Source of the DNA: UBA6059 sp040222235
GTDB taxonomy: Bacteria; Bacteroidota; Bacteroidia; Cytophagales; Cyclobacteriaceae
Direction: 5' to 3'
Length of the DNA stretch: 64,000 nucleotides
Assembly (NCBI GenBank): GCA_040222235.1
Contig: JAVKDO010000110.1
Coordinates: 1 to 64,000 of the forward strand
Numbering within the stretch: position 1 is the stretch's first letter; each line of letters starts with the position of its first letter. Under the pieces are notes generated by a model. The model searched no databases. It saw nothing but the letters and a program-made list of their open reading frames with translations, and was not told the origin of the DNA. Shown one piece after another: positions 9,395-17,879 of this stretch. The translations under genes were made by a program, and so were the position numbers.

Positions 9395-9463
9395 AGGGTA
9401 AAAATAAGCCCTTCATGAAAGTACTCTCTCAATTAGTAGCGAAAATGTTTGAGAATCTTGGGC

Positions 9464-9627
9464 TTAGGATCTGTGCAGAAATAAGATGACAAGATTATAC
9501 TCAGTTATTTCGTTTACCAACAAGGCGAAAAACACAGGCGTAGCAGCGCTACGGCGAGTATTTTCAACGCAGTTGGCAGGCGAAATAACAAGTAGAAATG
9601 GGCAGGTTATTTGTGCACAGATCCTTA
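9464..9627. repeat. 164-bp symmetrical imperfect palindrome in a 406-bp gene-free gap
   Basis: The 9395-9800 gap holds no gene. Its main feature is one palindrome centred near 9546: outer arms 9464-9484 / 9607-9627 (19 of 21 match), inner arms starting GTTATTTCG at 9504 and ending CGAAATAAC at 9589, and a central perfect hairpin CGTAGC-AGC-GCTACG (9539-9553). The symmetry is kept over the whole length with mismatches, like a REPIN or a MITE whose two halves are inverted copies. No ORF lies within it. It sits between the GlmU-like gene (reading away) and the rpmE2 terminator. Confidence 0.75.
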
Positions 9628-9736
9628 GCTAAATTTCTTCTGTTCTGGGAAGTGAACGCCAATTTTGTAGAGAAGTATTACTCTGTGAGCAATGTTTTAC
9701 TTGCTCATAAACTCTTTCGTTCCGGCTTATAAATAG

Positions 9737-9772
9737 AAAAGCCTCCTAGATACGTGATCTAGGAGACTTTTT
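9737..9772 (-). terminator. Intrinsic terminator downstream of rpmE2
   Basis: A 10-bp stem (9741-9750 with 9758-9767, one mismatch) and a 7-base loop. On the minus strand, downstream of rpmE2, it is followed by TTTT. It also has TTTTT on the plus-strand side, so it could act in both directions. Confidence 0.75.
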
Positions 9773-9800
9773 CTGAGTTATTATTTTAGAAAGTAGTTGC

Positions 9801-10043
9801 TTACTTCTTGTATCTTCTGTTGAACTTCTCAACTCTACCCGCAGTATCCACAAATAGCTTCTTGCCAGTGTAGAAAGGGTGAGACGCAGAGCTCACTTCT
9901 ATTTTAACCAATGGGTAATCATTACCATCTTCCCACTTCACGGTATCCTCGGTCTCAATCGTAGACCTGGTCATGAATTTGAAATCACTTGAAGTGTCAT
10001 GGAAAATCACTTCTCTATATGATGGATGAATGTCTTTTTTCAT
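9801..10043 (-). CDS. rpmE2: 50S ribosomal protein L31, type B
   Basis: An 80-residue protein starting MKKDIHPSYREVIFHD and ending with the RVEKFNRRYKK tail of type B L31. The zinc-binding cysteines of type A L31 are absent, so it does not depend on zinc. It is a peripheral large-subunit protein bridging to the small subunit. It is monocistronic: a near-ideal promoter lies upstream (10077-10106) and an intrinsic terminator downstream (9737-9772). Confidence 0.97.
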   Translation of the reverse strand: MKKDIHPSYREVIFHDTSSDFKFMTRSTIETEDTVKWEDGNDYPLVKIEVSSASHPFYTGKKLFVDTAGRVEKFNRRYKK

Positions 10044-10076
10044 CTTATTATTGTTTTACGCTACACAAAAGGATTG

Positions 10077-10106
10077 CAAAAGTAGGTATAAATCTAACTT
10101 CCGCAA
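10077..10106 (-). promoter_or_regulatory. Promoter of rpmE2, perfect Bacteroidota consensus
   Basis: On the minus strand: TTG (10106-10104), exactly 19 bp, then TACTTTTG (10084-10077), matching the TTG-N19-TAnnTTTG consensus of the Bacteroidota housekeeping sigma factor. The predicted leader to the ATG at 10043 is about 25-30 nt. Confidence 0.75.
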
Positions 10107-10147
10107 AGCAATGATCAGAATTATAATATCTCTTACATTTACCCCCA

Positions 10148-11851
10148 ATGATAATCAACACAATAAAGCTTCCTTTGAGCTTTCTGCTCATTTTGATCTC
10201 AATAGGGCAGGCATTTTCCCAAAGCGCTAATGTACCTCTCAATGAGGACTATTATCACTTAATCGACCGATATGAGATAAAGCAGCGCGCATTCTCCACG
10301 GACTTCTTCAGTAATTTCAAGCCTTATGGCCGCCAGGGTATCGCTCAGTTTCTCGATAGCCTACCGGAAAACACTGGTGTTTCGGCAGCAGACCAGTTTA
10401 ATTTCGACTATCTCCAGCTTGACAACTGGGAGTTTACGGACTATGAAGGCAGGTACTCCGAAAAACCAATTCTGAAAAATATTTATAAATACAAAAATGA
10501 CTTCTACGCTCACCATGGAGAGTCATTTGATGTACATCTAAGTCCGGTTTTTTATTTCGGACTAGGGCAAGATGATAACAGCGGCTCCACTCCTTTTATT
10601 AACACTCGTGGAGCAGAAATCAGAGGCGTCATTGATGACAAAATTGCCTTCTACACCTACCTCGGTGAAAATCAAGCCGTATTTCCTGAATACGTCCAGC
10701 GCTGGAATCGCAGGTACAATGTGGTTCCTGGCGAAGGCTTCTGGAAGCGCTACGGTGATCATGGCTTTGACTACTTCAGCGTGCGAGGCTATGTCAACTT
10801 CAATGCCACCAAGCATATCGGCATCCAGCTGGGCTATGACAAAAATATGATTGGCAGTGGCCAGCGCAGTATGTTGCTCTCCGACTTCTCGAGTTCCTAT
10901 CCCTTCCTTAAGGTCAATGTGCAGGTTTGGATATTACAATATCAAGTGATGTACGCACAGATGGTAGCCGATCAGTTCTTTGTCGCCAATGGAGGTGGGT
11001 CGCTCGGCACGAGAGAGTATCCGAAGAAGTTTATGACGATGCATCAGCTCAGCATCAATCTATCTGACAACTTCACACTTGGCTTCTTTGAAAGCATCAT
11101 CTTCAACAAAGAGGATTCATTGGGCAACAGTCGCTTCGAATTGAATTACCTCAACCCGCTCATTTTCTACACCGCCATCGAGCAGCAAGCAGGAAGTTCG
11201 GACAATGTGGTGGTCGGCATGGATGCTCGCTGGAACATCGCCGGCAGCTACCAGCTCTATGGTCAGTTTTTATTTGATGAGTTTGTACTGAGTGAAGTCT
11301 TCAGCGGAGATGGCTGGTGGTCCAACAAGTATGGTTTTCAGCTAGGAGGCAAGTACATCGATGTGCTCAACATCCCCAATCTCGACCTTCAGCTAGAGTA
11401 TAACTTCTCCCGGCCCTACACTTATGCGCATCAGAACCTTCAAACCAGCTACTCCAACTATCGTCAGCCACTCGCACACCCGATTGGTGCTAATCTCAAA
11501 GAGTTCATGGCGGTGCTGCGCTATCAGCCGATCAATCGACTCTCCTTCATGGGGCGCCTCATCTCTGCCAACTATGGCGAAGACAATCCCGGTGAAAACT
11601 GGGGTAGAAACGTATTGGTTAACTACACGACCTTCGAGCAAGAGTTTGGCAATGTAACAGGACAGGGTGTCGCCACCGACTTACTCATGACGCAGTTCGT
11701 GGCGAGCTATCAGTGGCGGCACAACCTATTTACCGACCTCACATTCACCTATCGCAATGAAGAAAATGAGCTGCTGACGGGTACAGAACCTACGAGTTTT
11801 GTACAGTTCGCCATCCGACTCAACGCTCCCAGGATCAATCACCTCTTTTGA
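10148..11851 (+). CDS. Outer-membrane beta-barrel protein, Wzi/RemB-like
   Basis: A 567-residue protein with a signal peptide ending near SIGQAFSQ (about residue 25), then a short N-terminal module (LNEDYYHLIDRYEIKQRAF) and a long series of alternating aromatic beta strands (e.g. VHLSPVFYFGLGQ, KHIGIQLGYDKNMIGSGQ, NFTLGFFESIIFN), ending in ...FVQFAIRLNAPRINHLF. This resembles capsule-assembly Wzi-type and gliding-motility RemB-type barrels of Bacteroidota; I am sure of the barrel nature and less sure of the subfamily. It is divergent from rpmE2. The MsbA-type exporter gene follows 35 bp downstream, so a link to envelope glycolipid or polysaccharide is plausible. Confidence 0.65.
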   Translation: MIINTIKLPLSFLLILISIGQAFSQSANVPLNEDYYHLIDRYEIKQRAFSTDFFSNFKPYGRQGIAQFLDSLPENTGVSAADQFNFDYLQLDNWEFTDYEGRYSEKPILKNIYKYKNDFYAHHGESFDVHLSPVFYFGLGQDDNSGSTPFINTRGAEIRGVIDDKIAFYTYLGENQAVFPEYVQRWNRRYNVVPGEGFWKRYGDHGFDYFSVRGYVNFNATKHIGIQLGYDKNMIGSGQRSMLLSDFSSSYPFLKVNVQVWILQYQVMYAQMVADQFFVANGGGSLGTREYPKKFMTMHQLSINLSDNFTLGFFESIIFNKEDSLGNSRFELNYLNPLIFYTAIEQQAGSSDNVVVGMDARWNIAGSYQLYGQFLFDEFVLSEVFSGDGWWSNKYGFQLGGKYIDVLNIPNLDLQLEYNFSRPYTYAHQNLQTSYSNYRQPLAHPIGANLKEFMAVLRYQPINRLSFMGRLISANYGEDNPGENWGRNVLVNYTTFEQEFGNVTGQGVATDLLMTQFVASYQWRHNLFTDLTFTYRNEENELLTGTEPTSFVQFAIRLNAPRINHLF

Positions 11852-11863
11852 TTCGATAAACTT

Positions 11864-11871
11864 TACATTTG
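11864..11871 (+). promoter_or_regulatory. -7 element before the ABC exporter gene
   Basis: TACATTTG, a perfect TAnnTTTG box, 15 bp before the ATG at 11887. No TTG lies at the expected upstream distance, so it is only tentative. Confidence 0.35.
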
Positions 11872-11886
11872 CCGCACTATAGGAGA

Positions 11887-13719
11887 ATGAATACTTATCT
11901 GCGCATACTGTCCCATGCCCGGCCGTTTTCGGTTTACCTACCACAGTACATCCTTTATACGATACTGTATGTAGCATTCAGTCTCGTCAACTTAGCCATA
12001 CTTATCCCTTTGCTGGAGGTGCTCTTCAATCAGGTCGATGCTGAGAAGCTGAGTGGCGCGGCAGCCCTACCGGAATTCTCAATTAGCGTAGATTATCTCA
12101 AGAGTATCTTCAATCACTATTTTGAGATTGTCAGACGTGACTTTGGTCGCAGGGGAGCACTTCAGTACGTATGTGGTGTCATCATCGTCTCAGTATTCCT
12201 GGCCAATCTATTCCGCTACTTATCAGCCATTTTGCTAGCGAAATTTCGAATACGAGTGGTCACCAACCTGCGTAACAGTATCTATCAAAAGCTGAACAGT
12301 TTTCATATTGGCTACTTCACCGAAAAGCGAAAAGGCGATATCATCTCCAGGGTCACCACAGATATCCTGGAGGTCGAAACCTCTGTAGTCAGTACCCTGA
12401 AAGTACTTTTCAAAGAGCCCGCACTTATTATCGGCTATTTCGGCATTTTGTTCAGTATGTCGGTAGAGCTGACGCTCTATACTATGCTACTACTGCCTAT
12501 ATCAGGTGGTCTTATTTCCTATTTGGCCAAGAAGCTGAAAAAGCGAGCCACCAAGAGTCAGGAGTCATTAGGTCGAATCAACTCGATCATAGATGAGACC
12601 TTAACAGGAATGCGCATTATCAAGGCCTTCACGGCGAGTGCCTTCATGATCGATAAGTTCGACAAGGAGGTAAAGAACTACGGCAAGCAAAACATGTCCA
12701 TCGCCACCAAGTTTGAACTTGCAGGTCCCATCTCTGAATTCCTTGGAATATTTGCGGTAGCAGGCCTGCTGATGATTGGCGGTAGCATGGTTCTCAACAA
12801 TGAGTCCACGCTATCAGCTTCAGAATTTATCGCCTTTATCATCATCTTTTCTCAGGTACTCAACCCAGCCAAAGCAATGTCTAACGCCTTCTCCAATATA
12901 CAGCGTGGGTTGGCTTCTGCAGAGCGGGTTTTTTCAGTAATAGATACCCCAGTTGCTATCACTGATGCTCCCAATGCCCGCGAGATCAAGACACTCAATG
13001 ATAACATCAGTATTGAGAATGTATCATTCAAATATGTTGCAGATGACGTCATCAAGAATATCTCACTCAACATACCAAAAGGCAGCACGCTGGCATTGGT
13101 AGGTGCTTCCGGAGGTGGTAAATCAACGCTTGCTGACCTGATCCCAAGATTTTACGATCCTTACAAAGGCAGTATCAGAATCGATGGCATTGACATTCGT
13201 GAATACCAAATCGAATCGCTGCGAAAGTTGATGGGTATTGTGACACAGGAGTCAATTCTATTCAACGATAGTGTCTACAACAATATCGCGTTTGGATCTC
13301 CCGAGGTATCTATGGAGAGGGTAATTGAAGCGGCCAAAGTGGCTAACGCCCATGAATTTATCACTGCGTTATCTGACGGGTACGAGACCAATATTGGTGA
13401 TCGAGGATTGAAACTCTCCGGTGGTCAGCGTCAGCGCATGTCTATTGCCAGGGCAGTGCTCAAAAACCCTCCTATCCTGATCCTGGATGAGGCGACAAGT
13501 GCATTGGACTCGGAATCCGAGCTGCTGGTACAAGAGGCTTTGACCAACTTAATGCAGAACAGAACTTCCATAGTCATAGCGCATCGGCTAAGTACCATCC
13601 AGAATGCTGATCAAATCGTGGTAATCCAGCAAGGAGAGGTGATCGAGCATGGGTCGCATCAAGAACTCATGCAAGTCGGAGGTGTCTATCACAAATTGAC
13701 ACAGATGCAGAGCTTCTGA
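11887..13719 (+). CDS. MsbA-type ABC exporter (fused membrane and ATPase domains)
   Basis: A 610-residue half-transporter. An N-terminal six-helix exporter domain (about residues 1-340, with the typical GYFTEKRKGDIISRVTTD coupling segment) is joined to an ATPase domain with Walker A GASGGGKST (about 405-413), signature LSGGQRQR (about 508-515) and Walker B ILILDEATSALDSE. This architecture exports lipids, lipid A-like glycolipids or drugs as a homodimer. I chose ATG 11887, with AGGAGA just before it, over a TTG at 11869. Gene order (barrel, exporter, membrane protein, gmhA) hints at LPS-core or glycolipid biogenesis. The substrate cannot be read from sequence. Confidence 0.88.
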   Translation: MNTYLRILSHARPFSVYLPQYILYTILYVAFSLVNLAILIPLLEVLFNQVDAEKLSGAAALPEFSISVDYLKSIFNHYFEIVRRDFGRRGALQYVCGVIIVSVFLANLFRYLSAILLAKFRIRVVTNLRNSIYQKLNSFHIGYFTEKRKGDIISRVTTDILEVETSVVSTLKVLFKEPALIIGYFGILFSMSVELTLYTMLLLPISGGLISYLAKKLKKRATKSQESLGRINSIIDETLTGMRIIKAFTASAFMIDKFDKEVKNYGKQNMSIATKFELAGPISEFLGIFAVAGLLMIGGSMVLNNESTLSASEFIAFIIIFSQVLNPAKAMSNAFSNIQRGLASAERVFSVIDTPVAITDAPNAREIKTLNDNISIENVSFKYVADDVIKNISLNIPKGSTLALVGASGGGKSTLADLIPRFYDPYKGSIRIDGIDIREYQIESLRKLMGIVTQESILFNDSVYNNIAFGSPEVSMERVIEAAKVANAHEFITALSDGYETNIGDRGLKLSGGQRQRMSIARAVLKNPPILILDEATSALDSESELLVQEALTNLMQNRTSIVIAHRLSTIQNADQIVVIQQGEVIEHGSHQELMQVGGVYHKLTQMQSF

Positions 13720-13824
13720 GCAGGTGACCTCAACACAGACTCCATTGCTTAGCACTTAAGAAGTAAAATAATTCAGCAATCTGACCTAAATTACTTCCGT
13801 CAAAACTCAGCCAGTGCGACCGAT

Positions 13825-14205
13825 ATGAGAAAATTCAAGATTGTTTTTTACATCATCTATTTCGGCTTTATTGTCACCTCCGTCTACTTCGCGATGAATA
13901 CGGATGCGATGTTCAAGCAGTTTGGCATGTTCAGTTTCTTGAAGTTTCTCCAGTATTGGGGAGCCTTTGGCATGCTCCTACTGCTTGTCGAATGGACAGT
14001 TGAAAATATCCACCACTTCCAAATTCGTCGTAAGAATAAAAAATTGGAAAAAGAGGTGATGTCTCTGAAATCAGAGTTGTATGAAATGCAGAAAAAGGTG
14101 ATCTCTACGAATGAGCCCGCCCCAGTTCAGGAGTCAGCTAGTGTGCAGTTGGCGCCACCCGAGCGCCTGTCATCTGATCCGGACAACAAAAATGACGCTG
14201 AGTAG
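13825..14205 (+). CDS. Small two-helix membrane protein with coiled coil
   Basis: A 126-residue protein with two hydrophobic segments (IVFYIIYFGFIVTSVYFA and LQYWGAFGMLLLLVEW), then a basic coiled-coil stretch (RRKNKKLEKEVMSLKSELYEMQKKV) and a low-complexity Pro/Ser tail. I do not recognise the family. Its stop codon TAG is directly followed by the ATG of gmhA, so the two are translated together. The layout (two TM helices, then cytoplasmic coiled coil) is that of a small scaffold or LapA-like protein, but no function is assigned. Confidence 0.75.
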   Translation: MRKFKIVFYIIYFGFIVTSVYFAMNTDAMFKQFGMFSFLKFLQYWGAFGMLLLLVEWTVENIHHFQIRRKNKKLEKEVMSLKSELYEMQKKVISTNEPAPVQESASVQLAPPERLSSDPDNKNDAE

Positions 14206-14787
14206 ATGGATCTAGAGGCAGCAATCAGAGCAGAGTTGCAAGAGGCGCAAGAGACGCTCCACAACTTTCTAAACGATCCCAAATCAATAGCTTCCATCGC
14301 CAATGCTGCTCAGCTAATGAGCGACAGCATCCTCAATGGTGGAAAGATCATCTCTTGCGGTAACGGTGGCTCGCACTGCGACGCGATGCATTTTGCCGAA
14401 GAGCTCACTGGCCGCTACCGCGAAAATCGCCAAGCGCTCCCTGCCATAGCCATCTCTGACCCGAGTCATATGTCGTGTGTTGGCAATGATTACGGATACG
14501 AGTATGTATTCAGCCGATATGTGGAGGGACTCGGTCAGTCGGGTGATGTACTGCTAGTCATCAGCACCAGTGGCAACTCAAAGAATGTGCTTAATGCTGT
14601 AGCGGCAGCTAAGAAGAAGGGAATGAAAACCATCGCATTGACTGGCAACAGTGGTGGGCAACTCGCTGAGATCGTAGATGTCGAGATTAGAGTGCCTCAT
14701 ACTGGCTATGCCGACCGTATTCAAGAGATTCATATTAAGGTGATTCACTCGCTGATCATGCTGATTGAGCGATTAACCGTGGGGTAA
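14206..14787 (+). CDS. gmhA: Phosphoheptose (D-sedoheptulose-7-phosphate) isomerase
   Basis: 193 residues, the standard length of GmhA. It is a single SIS domain with SCGNGGSHCDAMHFAEELTGRYRENR (substrate and metal site), VISTSGNSKNV (phosphate-binding loop) and the C-terminal HTGYADRIQEIHIKVIH helix with catalytic Glu/His. It makes D-glycero-D-manno-heptose-7-phosphate for the LPS inner core. The gene abuts the preceding small membrane protein gene. The REP-like cluster begins about 20 bp after its stop. Confidence 0.92.
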   Translation: MDLEAAIRAELQEAQETLHNFLNDPKSIASIANAAQLMSDSILNGGKIISCGNGGSHCDAMHFAEELTGRYRENRQALPAIAISDPSHMSCVGNDYGYEYVFSRYVEGLGQSGDVLLVISTSGNSKNVLNAVAAAKKKGMKTIALTGNSGGQLAEIVDVEIRVPHTGYADRIQEIHIKVIHSLIMLIERLTVG

Positions 14788-14805
14788 CCAGCCTTTGCAT
14801 CCCTA

Positions 14806-15099
14806 GTCTTCCAGTTAGGGGACTTATTACATGGAGAAGATGTATGGTTTGATTTGCAATAAAGTATAAGATGCCTACGGCATGACGGATGTGGAGACTT
14901 AAGTCGTTTCAATATCATTTCCACCCTTGTAATCTTCCCGATAGGGAACTTATACTGCAACACAGTCATCAGAGAAGATCTGCTGCGTGTATAAGATGCC
15001 TACGGCATGACGGGCGTACTTTCTTTATCATTTACGAACCGCCTTTCCACTCCTGCAGTCTTCCCGTTAGGCCTACCTGCCGTGGCAGGGAACTTATAC
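14806..15099. repeat. REP-like hairpin cluster, upstream side of the GIY-YIG gene
   Basis: The 406-bp gap 14788-15193 has no gene and is made of REP-like units. One unit type reads TTCCCGATAGGGAA followed by CTTATAC; the other is GTATAAG followed by ATGCCTACGGCAT (14864-14886, 14989-15011). Each contains its own 5-bp hairpin, and the two are degenerate inverted copies of one ~23-bp sequence, so a pair forms a REPIN-like structure (14932-15011). Variants with the same core are at 14806-14826 and 15060-15099. The 81-bp stretch 14933-15013 is repeated without change at 15645-15725. Confidence 0.8.
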
Positions 15100-15193
15100 A
15101 GCCAGAAAGAGATGTAGGCTGATTGGAAAGAAGAATAGGAAGTCTCTGGTATGACGTTCTTGGGGATGATTGATTAGGTATTAACTTAGGTAT

Positions 15194-15523
15194 ATGTCAG
15201 GAAATTATTTCGTCTACATAGTCACCAATGCCAAAAAAAGGACGTTGTATACCGGCATGACAAACGATCTTGAACAAAGACTAGTCGAGCATTATCTAAA
15301 TAGGGGAAAAGAGAAAACTTATGCGGGAAGGTACTACTGCTATCACTTGATCTACTTTGAAAGATATCCTAAACCAGGAATGGCAATCGACAGAGAAAAG
15401 GAAATCAAAGATTGGAAAAGAGCCCCAAAGGAAAAGTTGATCAGTGACTTCAATCCCAATTGGCGGTTCTTAAATAAAGACATCATGCAATGGCCACCGG
15501 ATCCAGATATCCTTTCCAGATGA
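15194..15523 (+). CDS. Single-domain GIY-YIG nuclease
   Basis: A 109-residue protein that is just one GIY-YIG domain. VYIVTN and LYTGMTND form the GIY/YIG pair (residues 7-23), the catalytic Arg is in LEQRLVEH, and the catalytic Glu in AIDREKEIKDW. The C-terminal NPNWRFLNKDI matches the UPF0213/YhbQ-like group of stand-alone nucleases. These nick or cut DNA, and their role in Bacteroidota is not settled. Here the gene stands alone, with REP-like hairpins on both sides, including an identical 81-bp repeat. That makes a relation between nuclease and repeats plausible. Confidence 0.9.
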   Translation: MSGNYFVYIVTNAKKRTLYTGMTNDLEQRLVEHYLNRGKEKTYAGRYYCYHLIYFERYPKPGMAIDREKEIKDWKRAPKEKLISDFNPNWRFLNKDIMQWPPDPDILSR

Positions 15524-15574
15524 GTTAGTTCTAAATACCATCTGTTTGATGTCAGGAGTGTAGGACTCCTACGA

Positions 15575-15800
15575 GTATAAGATGCCTACGGCATGACTTT
15601 GATTGCTGATTTAGTATCTACGAAGTGCATTTCCGCCCTTGTTGTCTTCCCGATAGGGAACTTATACTGCAACACAGTCATCAGAGAAGATCTGCTGCGT
15701 GTATAAGATGCCTACGGCATGACGGTGCTTGGGATTATAGCCCGTCCGAACATCCGCTTCACCCTTGCGATCTTCTCCTTAGGTGCGCGTGCCGTGCCTG
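15575..15800. repeat. REP-like hairpin cluster, downstream side of the GIY-YIG gene
   Basis: The gap 15524-16036 contains the second REP-like cluster: GTATAAG-type units at 15575-15597 and 15701-15723, the CCCGATAGGG hairpin at 15648-15662, and a degenerate unit at 15770-15800. The 126-bp spacing of the two tail units almost equals the 125-bp spacing on the upstream side. The remaining part (15801-16036) has no gene. A short CTAAAAACCAATA at 15920-15932 equals part of the inverted repeat bordering the four-helix-bundle gene at 34.7-35.4 kb. Confidence 0.8.
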
Positions 15801-16036
15801 TGGATCTCCATTCTCTGATTCTCTAAAAACACCTCCTGTCTTCATCTCTATATTCCAATACTGAGTGGAAGTACACGCAAACAGGCCCACATGGAGAGCT
15901 AAAGGCCAATGGCCAATACCTAAAAACCAATAGCCCGGGCAGATGATCTCTAAGAAATTCCTTCTTATCGCAGCTTTTTTCACCACATGATCCAAATTAT
16001 TGCTATTTTTTGCTTTCTGTTATAACACCACCAACT

Positions 16037-17575
16037 ATGCTGGCTAAGTCCTTCGGAAGTGCTGTACACGGCGTTGATGCCAATACCATTACCATCGAGG
16101 TGAATGTTGGTCAGGGTACGAAGTTCTATATGGTCGGACTACCCGACTCGGCAGTCAAGGAGAGCGAGCAGCGTGTAGAATCAGCGATCAAGTTCTTCGG
16201 CTATCATATGCCAAGGCAAAAGGTGGTGGTCAATCTTGCGCCCGCAGATATTCGCAAGGAAGGGTCTTCCTACGACCTTCCCATTGCATTGAGTATTATC
16301 AAAGCTTCAGGTCAAGGGACGTTAGAAGAACTGGAGAAGTATATCGTCATGGGTGAGCTATCCTTAGACGGTGTTCTTCGGCCGATAAAGGGCGCATTAC
16401 CCATAGCAATCCAGGCTAGAAAAGAAGGTTTCAAGGGCTTTATCCTACCTAAAGAAAATGCTTATGAAGCTGCTATAGTTGACAATCTGGATATTATCGG
16501 CGTGGAGACGATCGCCGAAGCTGTCGATTTCTTAGAGGGTAATAGCGATATCAAGCCCCTAGACTATGATACCCGTGATCTCTTTTATCATAATCAGGAC
16601 AACTACGCAGCAGACTTTGCAGATGTGCAGGGTCAGGAGAATATCAAGCGCGCTCTTGAGATAGCCGCCGCTGGAGGTCACAATGTGATCATGATTGGTC
16701 CTCCCGGTGCGGGCAAGACCATGTTGGCCAAGCGGCTCCCCTCGATACTTCCCCCACTAGCGCTACAAGAAGCGCTGGAGACCACCAAGATTCACTCTGT
16801 GGCAGGAAAACTCGGTGGCGACACTTCATTGATTGCTGTGAGGCCATTTCGTGCCCCGCACCATACCATTTCGGATGTCGCACTTGTCGGCGGGGGTGGC
16901 ATCCCTCAGCCAGGCGAGATTTCACTATCGCACAACGGGGTGCTTTTTCTAGATGAACTACCGGAATTTAAGCGCACTGTCCTTGAGGTGATGCGCCAGC
17001 CACTAGAAGAAAGGATGGTCACTATTAGCCGAGCCAGAATCAGCCTTGACTATCCGGCCAACTTCATGCTGATTGCTAGCATGAACCCCTGCCCCTGTGG
17101 CTATTACAACCACCCCGATAAAGAATGTGTTTGTCCTCCAGGGGCTGTGCAGCGCTATCTCAATAAAGTGAGTGGGCCATTGCTTGACCGAATAGACCTG
17201 CATGTAGAGGTCACTCCAGTGAGCTTCGACGAAATGACGGCTAATCGAAAGTCAGAGAGCAGCGAAGAAATCAGAAATCGCGTGATTCTAGCCCGAGACA
17301 AGCAAACCGAGCGATTCGCCGACAACAAGGAGGTCTATAACAATGCGATGATGAACTCACAAATGACCAAAGAAATCTGCACGATCAACACCGCTGGTAA
17401 GACACTCCTTAAGACTGCCATGGAAAAGCTTGGGCTTTCTGCAAGAGCCTATGATCGTATTCTAAAAGTATCACGCACTATTGCTGATTTATCAGGAAGT
17501 GATGAGATCAGTATCGAACATCTAGCTGAGGCTATACAATACAGAAGTCTGGATCGTGAAGGTTGGGCGGGATAG
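16037..17575 (+). CDS. comM: YifB/ComM-family Mg-chelatase-like AAA+ ATPase
   Basis: A 512-residue protein of normal family length. The N-terminal Lon-like (ChlI) domain starts SFGSAVHGVDANTITIEVNV. Walker A GPPGAGKT lies near residue 221, Walker B VLFLDELPEF near 305, a cysteine cluster NPCPCGYYNHPDKECVCPP follows, and the C-terminal helical domain contains SARAYDRILKVSRTIADL. ComM is a helicase that promotes branch migration during natural transformation; orthologues are wide-spread also in species not known to be competent. ATG 16037 was preferred to TTG 16010 because the conserved domain starts right there. Confidence 0.92.
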   Translation: MLAKSFGSAVHGVDANTITIEVNVGQGTKFYMVGLPDSAVKESEQRVESAIKFFGYHMPRQKVVVNLAPADIRKEGSSYDLPIALSIIKASGQGTLEELEKYIVMGELSLDGVLRPIKGALPIAIQARKEGFKGFILPKENAYEAAIVDNLDIIGVETIAEAVDFLEGNSDIKPLDYDTRDLFYHNQDNYAADFADVQGQENIKRALEIAAAGGHNVIMIGPPGAGKTMLAKRLPSILPPLALQEALETTKIHSVAGKLGGDTSLIAVRPFRAPHHTISDVALVGGGGIPQPGEISLSHNGVLFLDELPEFKRTVLEVMRQPLEERMVTISRARISLDYPANFMLIASMNPCPCGYYNHPDKECVCPPGAVQRYLNKVSGPLLDRIDLHVEVTPVSFDEMTANRKSESSEEIRNRVILARDKQTERFADNKEVYNNAMMNSQMTKEICTINTAGKTLLKTAMEKLGLSARAYDRILKVSRTIADLSGSDEISIEHLAEAIQYRSLDREGWAG

Positions 17576-17648
17576 GTATTGAGATGACAGTTGACAGTGA
17601 AGAACTAAAAGAGGGCTTCTCAGTTATTTGATCTAAACTAAACGAACT

Positions 17649-17879
17649 ATGAAAGCAATTGTATTCGCGGTGCTATTTCTGTTCAGCGCACTGACTATTT
17701 CAGCCCAATTACTCCAAGGTGACGTCATCTCCACCGATAATGGTGATCTGACCATCCAACCCATTCTTCATGGCACACTCGGCCTGGAGTGGAACGGCAA
17801 GGTTATCTACATCGACCCTTACGGAGGTGAAGAAGCTTTTGCAATAAAACTGTCTGCTCATTTAAGTCTTCTTACTTAA
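17649..17879 (+). pseudogene. Truncated 5' copy of the MBL-fold hydrolase gene
   Basis: Residues 1-65 (signal peptide, LQGDVISTDNGDLTIQP, IYIDPYGGEEAFA) match the N-terminus of the intact MBL-fold protein encoded at 22385-23134. Homology stops abruptly after base 17842; the frame then reads 12 unrelated residues and ends at 17879, overlapping the 3' end of the opposite-strand DUF3857 gene. All metal-binding residues are missing, so it cannot be an active enzyme. It marks one edge of an insertion (see findings). A short secreted peptide could still be made. Confidence 0.85.
17712..17842 (+). repeat. Left copy of the 131-bp direct repeat bounding the DUF3857 insertion
   Basis: Aligned without gaps to 22445-22575 (offset 4733); I count 6 mismatches in 131 bp. 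Similarity stops sharply on the right side at base 17842, and fades on the left within the signal-peptide codons. Confidence 0.85.

Noticed and set aside
14864..15723. Four copies of a 23-bp repeat as a possible CRISPR array
   Set aside because: Spacing is 125, 586 and 126 bp, a gene lies between, and units form inverted pairs with hairpins; this is a REP-like arrangement.
14889..15864. Two ORFs (14889-15122 and 15625-15864) that share a ~27-residue peptide
   Set aside because: The shared peptide is only the translation of the 81-bp repeat in one frame; no start context or family match.
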